5,189 nucleotides of DNA, from positions 1 to 5,189 of the forward strand of contig JABFSV010000436.1 in NCBI GenBank assembly GCA_013140405.1, read 5' to 3'. Both the position numbers and the translations under genes were made by a program. Positions 1 to 5,189 of this stretch are shown piece by piece. The DNA is from Methyloglobulus sp. Its GTDB lineage: Bacteria; Pseudomonadota; Gammaproteobacteria; Methylococcales; Methylomonadaceae. The notes below the pieces were generated by a model that made no database searches, was not told the DNA's origin, and was given only the letters and a program-made list of their open reading frames with translations. Position 1 is the first letter of the stretch; every line of letters starts with the position of its first letter.

Positions 1-224
1 AAAGGTATCCAGTTGCGACATTGTTATCGGCTGACAAACAAAAAGCGTTGGCCATCGTTAAAACAAAAGGCTTGTGGGCGTTGTTTTTTTCATGGTTGCC
101 TGTGGTCGGTGATGCCTTATGCTTTGCAGGAGGCTGGCTGAAATTGCCGTTATTTTCTGCATTTTTAATCATTATGCTGGGCAAATTTTGCCGATATTTA
201 GTTGTTGCATGGTTGTTTGTATAA
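1..224 (+). CDS. YqaA/DedA-like (SNARE-associated family) inner membrane protein, 5' partial
   Basis: This is the C-terminal half of a small polytopic membrane protein. The first full codon begins at 3 and the frame is open to the left edge, so the true start lies outside the window and the TTG at 21 is probably internal. About 73 residues are visible. The stretch WALFFSWLPVVGDALCFAGG, followed by a second hydrophobic helix with LGKFCRY, closely resembles the C-terminal hallmark of E. coli YqaA (WMPVVGD...GW...LGK..RY) as I recall it. YqaA is about 140 residues, so roughly half is missing. The family is distantly related to the DedA membrane proteins, some of which are linked to lipid-carrier transport; the role of YqaA itself is not established. 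The gene ends with TAA at 222-224, and the next gene follows on the same strand. Family assignment is fairly confident; function is not. Confidence 0.75.
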   Translation, partial: RYPVATLLSADKQKALAIVKTKGLWALFFSWLPVVGDALCFAGGWLKLPLFSAFLIIMLGKFCRYLVVAWLFV

Positions 225-282
225 AATCAAGCCACAAAAAATTGTGGTAATTTTACTGATATTTCGAATAGTTAGAGTCATT

Positions 283-1068
283 GTGTTACGCCATTTCCCC
301 CAACAAAATCGCTTTTATCCCCATAAAAAACGGGATTATTTCATCGCCGCTTTCACTTTTGTGTGCGTTGCAATCTGCTTGATGACGGATGCCCATGCGG
401 CGATAGAAAAACAAAATGCCTTGGGGGTTTGCGGATGGGTATTTTTGCTTGGTTTACTTTTGGGAGAAACAGTAGAAGTCAGGGTGCAGGTTGGCATTGC
501 GGTGATTTTTGCGACTATCGGTGAGCATTTCGCTTCCCCCTATATGGAAGGCTACATATACCGATTTCATAATGTTCCCGCCTATGTGCCGCCCGGACAT
601 GGCATGGTTTATTTGACAGCGGTTGCCTTGGCGCGGTCAGGATTGTTTCAAACGTATGCGAGGGAAATTGCCAAATTCGTCGTTTTAGTCTGCGGGATGT
701 GGTCACTATGGGGAATTAGCGGTATTCCAGACCATGGGGATGCAGTCGGTGCCATGCTGTTTTGTGTGTTTTTGGCTTATCTTTTCAAAGGCCGCTCACC
801 GATGGTGTATCTTGCCGCTTTCTTCATTACCACTTGGTTGGAACTTATCGGGACAGCCGTAGGGACTTGGAAATGGGTGCCGATAGATCCTGTCCTTGGT
901 TGGTCGCAAGGAAATCCGCCCAGCGGTGTGGCGGCGTGGTACTGCCTGGTCGATGCTGTAGCTATGGGAGGGGCCGTTCCGGTTATGATTGGGCTAAACA
1001 ATATCCATGGGTGGGTGAAATCCGTAAAATCCAGGAAAAATGCTTATCAAGGCGCTGGTAGCGAATAA
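283..1068 (+). CDS. Uncharacterised polytopic membrane protein
   Basis: I do not recognise a named family and assign no function. The frame is open from a TTG at 202, which overlaps the previous gene, through to TAA at 1066-1068. No ATG occurs before 382. I chose the GTG at 283 because a weak AGAG lies about 5 bases upstream, it avoids the overlap, and it gives a 261-residue protein beginning with a basic segment and then a membrane helix (about 19-34). The protein has about seven hydrophobic segments. Two conserved-looking polar patches stand out: GEHFASPYMEGYIYRFHNVP running into YVPPGHGMVY at about 80-110, and TWLELIGTAVGTWKWVP with GNPPSGVAAW at about 184-219. Clustered His, Glu, Trp, Pro and Gly next to membrane helices suggest a conserved site at the membrane surface rather than a plain scaffold. 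I recall similar VPPGHG-containing unnamed membrane proteins in other bacteria, but cannot confirm this here. Confidence 0.75.
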   Translation: MLRHFPQQNRFYPHKKRDYFIAAFTFVCVAICLMTDAHAAIEKQNALGVCGWVFLLGLLLGETVEVRVQVGIAVIFATIGEHFASPYMEGYIYRFHNVPAYVPPGHGMVYLTAVALARSGLFQTYAREIAKFVVLVCGMWSLWGISGIPDHGDAVGAMLFCVFLAYLFKGRSPMVYLAAFFITTWLELIGTAVGTWKWVPIDPVLGWSQGNPPSGVAAWYCLVDAVAMGGAVPVMIGLNNIHGWVKSVKSRKNAYQGAGSE

Positions 1069-1108
1069 GTTATTAAAAAACAGCCATTAAAAGCTGAAGA
1101 AAGACTAC

Positions 1109-1140
1109 AACTGGTTTAGAATTAGCCAGTTTGGATTTTA
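1109..1140 (+). terminator. Possible weak intrinsic terminator after the membrane protein gene
   Basis: AACTGGTT (1109-1116) can pair with AGCCAGTT (1124-1131), giving an 8-pair stem with one G-U pair and a 7-base loop. An interrupted T-rich stretch (TTGGATTTTA, 1131-1140) follows. It sits about 40 bases after the stop codon at 1068, a suitable place for transcription to end. The stem is only moderately GC-rich and the T run is broken, so termination would be partial at best. Confidence 0.3.
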
Positions 1141-1275
1141 CCATCCTACACTTTGATTGCAGCAGTCTAACCTATAAGTGGGCTAGAGTATCAGGGATCG
1201 AGTGTACGAACATACAAGAAGGCAAACCATCTCTGCCATAAACTGAGATGAAACCATCAAGCATGAGGAAATACT

Positions 1276-1701
1276 ATGGAACGTCGTCATTTTATCAAAT
1301 GGAGTGTGGCTGGTTTAGGTGCAACACTCGTAACACCGCAATCGGTTTTGGCAAAAAATGTAAAGCCCGCTCCGGTTAGCGATATTTATTACACCAAAGA
1401 GTCTCCAGGTCGGTGGAAAGACAAGGTTGCCGGACATTTGCCCAGTATCGGAATAGAAAAGGCGGGCACTAAGATAACGATAAAGGTTGTCACTTCGCAC
1501 GAGATGAAAGGCTATGAGCATTACATCGTCAAACATGTCTTGCTAGACCAAAACTATAAATTCCTCGATGAACACCTGTTCAATCCAGACAAAGACAAGG
1601 CCGCTATATCAACATTTACGCTCGACAATTACAGCGGCGCACTTTATGCGCTGAGCATGTGCAACAAACATGATTTGTGGTTGAATTCTGCAAATGTATA
1701 A
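1276..1701 (+). CDS. Tat-exported desulfoferrodoxin/superoxide reductase-type iron protein
   Basis: A 141-residue protein starting at ATG 1276, with a good ribosome site (GAGGA at 1265-1269, 6 bases upstream). Residues 3-8 (RRHFIK) followed by a hydrophobic stretch and VLA at 24-26 form a twin-arginine signal peptide, so the folded protein probably acts in the periplasm. The mature part matches the desulfoferrodoxin iron-binding domain. It has HLPSI (His54, compare KHVP), HEM (His75), EHYI (His82) and the C-terminal CNKHDLW (Cys129, His132, compare CN.HGLW). These would give the four-His one-Cys iron centre that reduces superoxide to peroxide in that family. There is no N-terminal rubredoxin-like FeS4 domain, so it is a one-iron, neelaredoxin-like form. 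Two oddities: the usual Glu-Lys before the first ligand His is Ala-Gly here, and the two middle His are 7 apart rather than the 6 of classical enzymes. Superoxide reductase activity is therefore not certain. The gene appears to be transcribed alone. Confidence 0.8.
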   Translation: MERRHFIKWSVAGLGATLVTPQSVLAKNVKPAPVSDIYYTKESPGRWKDKVAGHLPSIGIEKAGTKITIKVVTSHEMKGYEHYIVKHVLLDQNYKFLDEHLFNPDKDKAAISTFTLDNYSGALYALSMCNKHDLWLNSANV

Positions 1702-1732
1702 GGGCTAGTTATCAGGATTCTTGTCTTGAATG

Positions 1733-1785
1733 GCCAATAACGGTTCGATTTGATTCGGTTCGATAATGTTTGAAACCGTTTGGCT
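1733..1785. repeat. Imperfect inverted repeat enclosing two copies of CGGTTCGAT
   Basis: GCCAATAACGGTT (1733-1745) is the reverse complement of AACCGTTTGGC (1775-1785) apart from two extra bases in the left arm, giving about 11 pairs around a 29-base loop. Within and next to the left arm, the 9-mer CGGTTCGAT occurs at 1741-1749 and again at 1756-1764, a 15-base period. No T run follows, so this is not a standard terminator. It could be a protein-binding site, an RNA structure or a chance arrangement. Confidence 0.4.
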
Positions 1786-1869
1786 AAGTTTATAAAGGCG
1801 CGTTGCCCGTTAGGTGCTTCGAGTCGAGCGTTTCACAAGGCCGACCAGTAATGGCCTGCAATCTTCCTC

Positions 1870-1919
1870 AAAGTGATGGCGTGACCCAAGGATTGGGCGG
1901 GATGTACGCCATTGCTTTT
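1870..1919 (+). terminator. Long hairpin, candidate intrinsic terminator or structured repeat
   Basis: AAAGTGATGGCGT (1870-1882) pairs along its full length with ACGCCATTGCTTT (1906-1918), giving 13 pairs of which two are G-U in RNA. Inside it, CCCAA (1885-1889) pairs with TTGGG (1893-1897) around a 3-base loop; the two stems are joined by an asymmetric internal loop. The 3' arm ends in a TTTT run, and an A run opens the 5' arm, so it could act on either strand. It lies about 170 bases after the iron-protein gene and about 70 before the glycosyltransferase gene, so it could insulate the lipopolysaccharide block. The internal loop and short T run make it less than ideal as a terminator. Confidence 0.4.
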
Positions 1920-1988
1920 ACATAATAGTCTTAGCGGAGATTTATCCATTAGAAACATGATTTCCTGTTGCCGCTTTGGGTAATGTCA

Positions 1989-2756
1989 ATGAATCAAAAA
2001 ATAACAGTCACAATTATTACTTTAAACGAAGAAGAAAATATCAAAGCGTGTATCGAATCGGCATGGAAAGTAGCGGATGAAATAATCGTTGTCGATAGTC
2101 TTAGTACCGATAAAACCAGAGAAATAGCTGAAAATCTCGGCGCTCGTGTATATGAGCATCGCTACCTGGGTGATGGCTTGCAGAAAGACTATGGTGTGCA
2201 ATTTGCTAAAAACGACTGGATTTTGCACATGGACGCTGATGAACGTTTAGATGACCTGATGATAGAAGAAATTCAGGGCATCAATTATGCTGAAACCCCT
2301 TATGATGCTTTTGCTTTCCCAAGAAAAAATTATTTAGGCACTCGGTGGCAAAAAGTTTGGTATCCCGATTATATGGTTAGGCTTTATAACAAGGGTCGCT
2401 GTCGTTTTTCACCGATTATTGTGCATACGTCGTTGACAACAAAAAACTATAAGAGAATGACGGGGCATATAATTCATTATTCTTTCAAGGATTTGAGCGA
2501 TTGTATTGTTCGAGCTGATAGATACAGCAAGCTGGACGCAAAAATACTGTTTGAGAACAATCGAAAAGTCAGTGCGTGGGATCCAGCAATTCATGGGGCA
2601 ACCTCTTTTGTTAAATTTTTTTTCCTAAAAAAAGGTTTTGCCTATGGGCTTGATGGACTGACGGCATCCCTGATAGGTGCATTAAGGTCTTATCTAAAAT
2701 ATGCCCATGTATTGGAGATGCGTCGGAATGCTTTATTGACTGAGCCTGAAAAATAA
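1989..2756 (+). CDS. waaE: Family 2 glycosyltransferase, WaaE/KdtX-like (lipopolysaccharide core)
   Basis: This cytoplasmic, membrane-associated enzyme probably transfers a sugar, by analogy glucose from a nucleotide sugar, onto the inner core heptose/Kdo region of lipopolysaccharide. I chose the ATG at 1989 (255 residues) because GGG at 1978-1980 lies 8 bases upstream; the ATG at 1983 and a TTG at 1968 are also in frame but are badly spaced. The GT-A fold is clear. It opens with VTIITLNEEENI (7-18), then EIIVVDSLSTDKT (31-43), where DSxSTDxT binds the nucleotide, and LHMDADERL (79-87) with the metal-binding DAD at 82-84. The middle part (GTRWQKVWYPDYMVRLY) and the C-terminal amphipathic stretch FVKFFFLKKG with the following helix (about 204-243) are typical of the WaaE-like subgroup, which is close to 255-260 residues. 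The neighbouring ligase and msbA support a core role. The exact sugar and acceptor cannot be read from sequence. Confidence 0.8.
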   Translation: MNQKITVTIITLNEEENIKACIESAWKVADEIIVVDSLSTDKTREIAENLGARVYEHRYLGDGLQKDYGVQFAKNDWILHMDADERLDDLMIEEIQGINYAETPYDAFAFPRKNYLGTRWQKVWYPDYMVRLYNKGRCRFSPIIVHTSLTTKNYKRMTGHIIHYSFKDLSDCIVRADRYSKLDAKILFENNRKVSAWDPAIHGATSFVKFFFLKKGFAYGLDGLTASLIGALRSYLKYAHVLEMRRNALLTEPEK

Positions 2757-2773
2757 CTTACGGGTCAATATTA

Positions 2774-2802
2774 TTGCAACAGCTAATTATTGGCATTGTA
2801 AA
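2774..2802 (+). promoter_or_regulatory. Weak candidate sigma70-type promoter for the ligase gene
   Basis: TTGCAA (2774-2779) and TGTAAA (2797-2802) are separated by 17 bases, and each matches four of six consensus positions. The pair sits about 70 bases before the ligase start, in the 113-base gap after the glycosyltransferase gene. In AT-rich DNA such matches arise easily by chance, so the ligase gene may equally be read through from upstream. Confidence 0.2.
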
Positions 2803-2869
2803 AGCTGGACTCCAAGGCTGATTACTCTAAACAGTAAAAGCCCAAAAACCACTTAAATGGAATAGCTAA

Positions 2870-4108
2870 TTGGATCAACACACATTACACAACATCGACA
2901 TAAACCAGGCCAAGGCCAAACTATGGCGGCAGCGATTACTCGATTATGGTGCATTCATCATTGCGCTATTTATTATTTCAATTTACCTTTCAACGGCTTT
3001 GGCAATCGTTTTGTCAGTATTGATAGGCTTGCTGTGGTTGGCTACAGCCCAGTTCCAGTTGTTACCCCAAGTCCTTAAGGGTTGCCCCGTTGCAACATGG
3101 GCAGTACTTTTGTACCTGTGTTTTATTGTAGGTCTCTGTTACGGAGATGCTCCCAGTGCGGAAGCATATTCGATGCTCAGGAAATATCGGGAGCTACTGT
3201 TCATTCCCTTGTTATCCTGTTTTTTCACCAATGAGCGTTATCGTCTCTGGGCCTGGAAGGCGTTTATTATTGGATCAGTGTTGACCTTGTTGATATCGTA
3301 TCTGATGGATTTCGGGATTATGGATCTGTTCCGACATAAGACTTACACGCTTAAAAGTCGAATTACCCATAGCATTTTCATCGCTTTTTTTATGTTCTTT
3401 TGCGCCCACAAAGCATTTGACGACAGAAAATATATGCGCTGGTATTTATTGTTGTTTATATTTGGCGTTTATAATCTTTTCTTTGTAGTTGACGGACGCA
3501 CCGGGCAGCTAGTTTTTGTACTTTTGGCACCATTATTTGCGGTGCAGCGGCTTGGCAAAAAAGAATTGTTGTTTGCAACGGCAATACTCGCTGTTTTTTT
3601 ACTGCTATATATTAATTATTCGGATAAATCAGCCCGTATTTATGAGGGTTTAACCGAAACCCAGGCCTATTTATATCACGGGCCTGAAAAAGCACCAACT
3701 TCCATGGGCATAAGATATACATTTTGGGAAAACTCCCTGAAACTTGTGTCGCAGAAACCTTGGTTAGGTCATGGTACGGGCAGTTTTGGGGAAGAATATC
3801 GACGCTTAACCGATACTAAGGAAGCTATAAAAAATCCCCATAATGAATTTCTGCTGATAGCGGTTCAGTTCGGGATTTTTGGGTTTGTTATATATTCCGG
3901 TTTCCTTTTCTGTCAGTATTATTGTTCAAGAACATTGCTTGACGCAGAAAAATGGCTGGCTCAGGGGCTTTTGCTTACTTTAATCGTTACCAGCTTATTA
4001 AATAGTCCATTTCTTGACCACGCCGAAGGGCATTGGTTTGCTGTCATGATAGCGCTTTTATTTGCGCCCAATAGTTCGCTTAGAAAACACGAGAAACAGA
4101 GTGCTTAA
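2870..4108 (+). CDS. waaL: O-antigen ligase family protein (Wzy_C domain), WaaL-like
   Basis: A 412-residue inner membrane protein with about 10-12 hydrophobic segments. It probably joins undecaprenyl-linked O-antigen or a similar glycan to lipid A-core on the periplasmic face. The Wzy_C signature is in the second half: VDGRTGQLV (207-215, with Arg210) at a membrane edge, then a large periplasmic loop (about 255-326) with GIRYTFWENSLKLV (280-293), PWLGHGTGSF (297-306) and NPHNEFL (322-328). Arg210 and His324 match the positions of the essential Arg and His described for E. coli WaaL. The start is a TTG with a stop codon directly before it (2867-2869), and GGA lies 8 bases upstream; no ATG follows for about 100 codons, so this start is nearly forced. 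MsbA follows after 54 bases. The family also contains O-antigen polymerases (Wzy) and protein O-glycosyl ligases. The core glycosyltransferase and msbA beside it favour the ligase. Confidence 0.75.
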   Translation: MDQHTLHNIDINQAKAKLWRQRLLDYGAFIIALFIISIYLSTALAIVLSVLIGLLWLATAQFQLLPQVLKGCPVATWAVLLYLCFIVGLCYGDAPSAEAYSMLRKYRELLFIPLLSCFFTNERYRLWAWKAFIIGSVLTLLISYLMDFGIMDLFRHKTYTLKSRITHSIFIAFFMFFCAHKAFDDRKYMRWYLLLFIFGVYNLFFVVDGRTGQLVFVLLAPLFAVQRLGKKELLFATAILAVFLLLYINYSDKSARIYEGLTETQAYLYHGPEKAPTSMGIRYTFWENSLKLVSQKPWLGHGTGSFGEEYRRLTDTKEAIKNPHNEFLLIAVQFGIFGFVIYSGFLFCQYYCSRTLLDAEKWLAQGLLLTLIVTSLLNSPFLDHAEGHWFAVMIALLFAPNSSLRKHEKQSA

Positions 4109-4162
4109 AAATACAGAAATAATCAGCACCAGAACGTACAGCTTGTTTAAGCATTTGCAACA

Positions 4163-5189
4163 ATGAAAAAGTCAACTAACGCAAGCATCCAAATTTACAA
4201 ACGGCTATTGGTCTACGTAAAGCCCTATCGTGGCCTGTTTGCCATCAGTATTTTTGGTTTTTCCATCTATTCAGGCACTCAGTCCGCATTGGTAGTACTA
4301 ATTCGGCATATTGTTGATACCTTGCAAACTCAAACACGAGAAGGGATGTTTTATTTGCCGATGTTTTTTAGCGGCGTATTTATCGTGCAAGGTATTGGTA
4401 CGTACTTGGGCAATTATTTTCTGGCTAAGGTTTCGACCAATGTCGTTCACGCCTTAAGATGCCAGATATTCGACAAGTACACGGAACTGCCAACCGCATT
4501 CTTCGATGCCAATAATAGCGGTTACCTCATTTCCAGGATTACCAATAATGTCGGTGAAATGACTAAAGCCAGTACGGACGCAATACGTACTTTTGTCCGG
4601 GAAGGTTTGACTGTACTGGGGCTGTTGTGTTACTTGTTCTATTCAAATTGGATGTTGTCCCTCGTTTTCGTTGGCATCACGCCCATTATCGTCGTGTTGG
4701 TCAAGTACGTCAGCAAACGGCTCAGGAAGATCAGTAGAAGAATACAAGACTCGATTGGCGACATCACCCATATTACCTCGGAACTGGTTACTGGACATCG
4801 GATCGTGCGCGGCTATGGCGGTGAGGCATACGAACGCCGGCGGTTTTTGGAAAGCAGTTTATATAATCGCCAACAATCGTTAAAACTCGCCACCACAACG
4901 GCGATACACAACCCTATCATGCAATTTATTATTGCTATCGCCTTATCTTTTTTGATGTATATGGCACTGATTTTTATGAAGCAAGCCAGTGTCGGTGAAT
5001 TTATCGCTTACCTGATGGCGGCCATACTATTGCAACGGCCTATAAGGCAATTGAGTGATGCCAACAGTGATATTCAGAAGGGTATCGCCGCAGCGCAAAC
5101 GATATTTGAGATTTTGGATGTGCCGAGTGAAGTTGATGAAGGTACTTATCGAATCGAGAAAGCAAAAGGCGCGTTGGAATTCAAAAACC
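4163..5189 (+). CDS. msbA: MsbA, lipid A-core flippase (ABC transporter), 3' partial
   Basis: The first 342 residues of an ABC exporter half-transporter; the frame runs off the right edge. MsbA works as a homodimer that flips lipid A-core from the inner to the outer leaflet of the inner membrane using ATP. ATG 4163 is the earliest possible start because an in-frame TAA lies at 4148-4150; there is no clear Shine-Dalgarno sequence. The visible part is the complete six-helix membrane domain with its coupling segments. It aligns with E. coli MsbA (582 residues) as I recall it: LPTAFFDANNSGYLISRIT (109-126), TFVREG (143-148), YVSKRLRKIS (181-190), GHRIVRGYGGEAYERRRF (211-228), NPIMQF (250-255), RPIRQLSDAN (292-301) and the linker IQKGIAAAQTIFEILD (304-319). 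The sequence stops at GALEFKN (336-342), the first strand of the nucleotide-binding domain, so Walker A, the signature motif and Walker B lie outside. It is probably co-transcribed with the ligase gene. Confidence 0.93.
   Translation, partial: MKKSTNASIQIYKRLLVYVKPYRGLFAISIFGFSIYSGTQSALVVLIRHIVDTLQTQTREGMFYLPMFFSGVFIVQGIGTYLGNYFLAKVSTNVVHALRCQIFDKYTELPTAFFDANNSGYLISRITNNVGEMTKASTDAIRTFVREGLTVLGLLCYLFYSNWMLSLVFVGITPIIVVLVKYVSKRLRKISRRIQDSIGDITHITSELVTGHRIVRGYGGEAYERRRFLESSLYNRQQSLKLATTTAIHNPIMQFIIAIALSFLMYMALIFMKQASVGEFIAYLMAAILLQRPIRQLSDANSDIQKGIAAAQTIFEILDVPSEVDEGTYRIEKAKGALEFKN

Larger units (their letters stand above)
1702..1988. other. Non-coding spacer of about 287 bases
   Basis: No convincing gene is visible between the iron-protein stop and the glycosyltransferase start. 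The first part holds the 1733-1785 inverted repeat. The part from about 1798 to 1915 looks more GC-rich than its surroundings and holds a small AGGCC/GGCCT hairpin (1838-1842 with 1853-1857) and the long hairpin at 1870-1918. No clear -35/-10 pair was found for the downstream gene. Confidence 0.6.

Noticed and set aside
202..282. N-terminal extension of the uncharacterised membrane protein from the TTG at 202.
   Set aside because: It would overlap the preceding gene and has no ribosome site; the GTG at 283 is more plausible, although the extension cannot be excluded.
762..1061. A 99-codon open frame on the + strand inside the membrane protein gene.
   Set aside because: It is out of frame within a longer, hydrophobicity-consistent gene, and its product is Arg/Cys/Trp-rich with no recognisable domain.
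1146..1161. Sigma54-like promoter upstream of the iron-protein gene (CTACAC, 5 bases, TTGCA).
   Set aside because: The CAC and TTGCA parts and their spacing fit, but the near-invariant GG of the -24 element is TA here.
1153..1178. Sigma70-like pair TTGATT and TATAAG upstream of the iron-protein gene.
   Set aside because: The spacer is only 14 bases, too short for a normal promoter; no better -35 lies at 16-18 bases from TATAAG.
1741..1764. Start of a CRISPR-like or tandem repeat array (CGGTTCGAT twice).
   Set aside because: There are only two 9-base copies 15 bases apart, with no further units.
4671..4883. A 70-codon open frame inside msbA.
   Set aside because: It lies wholly within the well-matched MsbA membrane domain in another frame and has no features of its own.

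Overview
The window reads as chromosomal DNA from a Gram-negative, lipopolysaccharide-making bacterium, most likely a gammaproteobacterium. MsbA, a WaaE-type glycosyltransferase and an O-antigen ligase-type protein are all present, and the base composition is moderate to AT-rich. The combination would suit a methanotroph-like gammaproteobacterium, but that is only an impression. All six genes are on the + strand. Those at both edges are cut: the first lacks its 5' end and the last lacks its 3' end.

Left part (1-1068): the C-terminal half of a YqaA/DedA-type membrane protein is followed by an uncharacterised polytopic membrane protein of about 261 residues, whose start is uncertain. A modest hairpin lies just after it.

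Middle (1069-1988): a short gene for a Tat-exported protein with a desulfoferrodoxin/superoxide reductase-type iron site stands alone between two non-coding stretches of about 207 and 287 bases. The second stretch is rich in structure: an inverted repeat enclosing a tandem 9-mer, and a long terminator-like hairpin just ahead of the next gene. A short imperfect direct repeat flanks the iron-protein gene.

Right part (1989-5189): a lipopolysaccharide block. A family 2 glycosyltransferase (WaaE/KdtX-like) probably adds a sugar to the inner core. A Wzy_C membrane protein (WaaL-like) probably joins O-antigen or another glycan to the lipid A-core. MsbA flips lipid A-core across the inner membrane. 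Together they cover core extension, flipping and ligation. The gaps (113 and 54 bases) allow co-transcription, at least of the last two.

No tRNA, rRNA, CRISPR array, transposase or intact mobile element is visible. No clearly new system stands out. The most unusual items are the iron protein, which lacks the lysine usual in superoxide reductases, the unnamed membrane family, and the structured spacer at 1733-1918.
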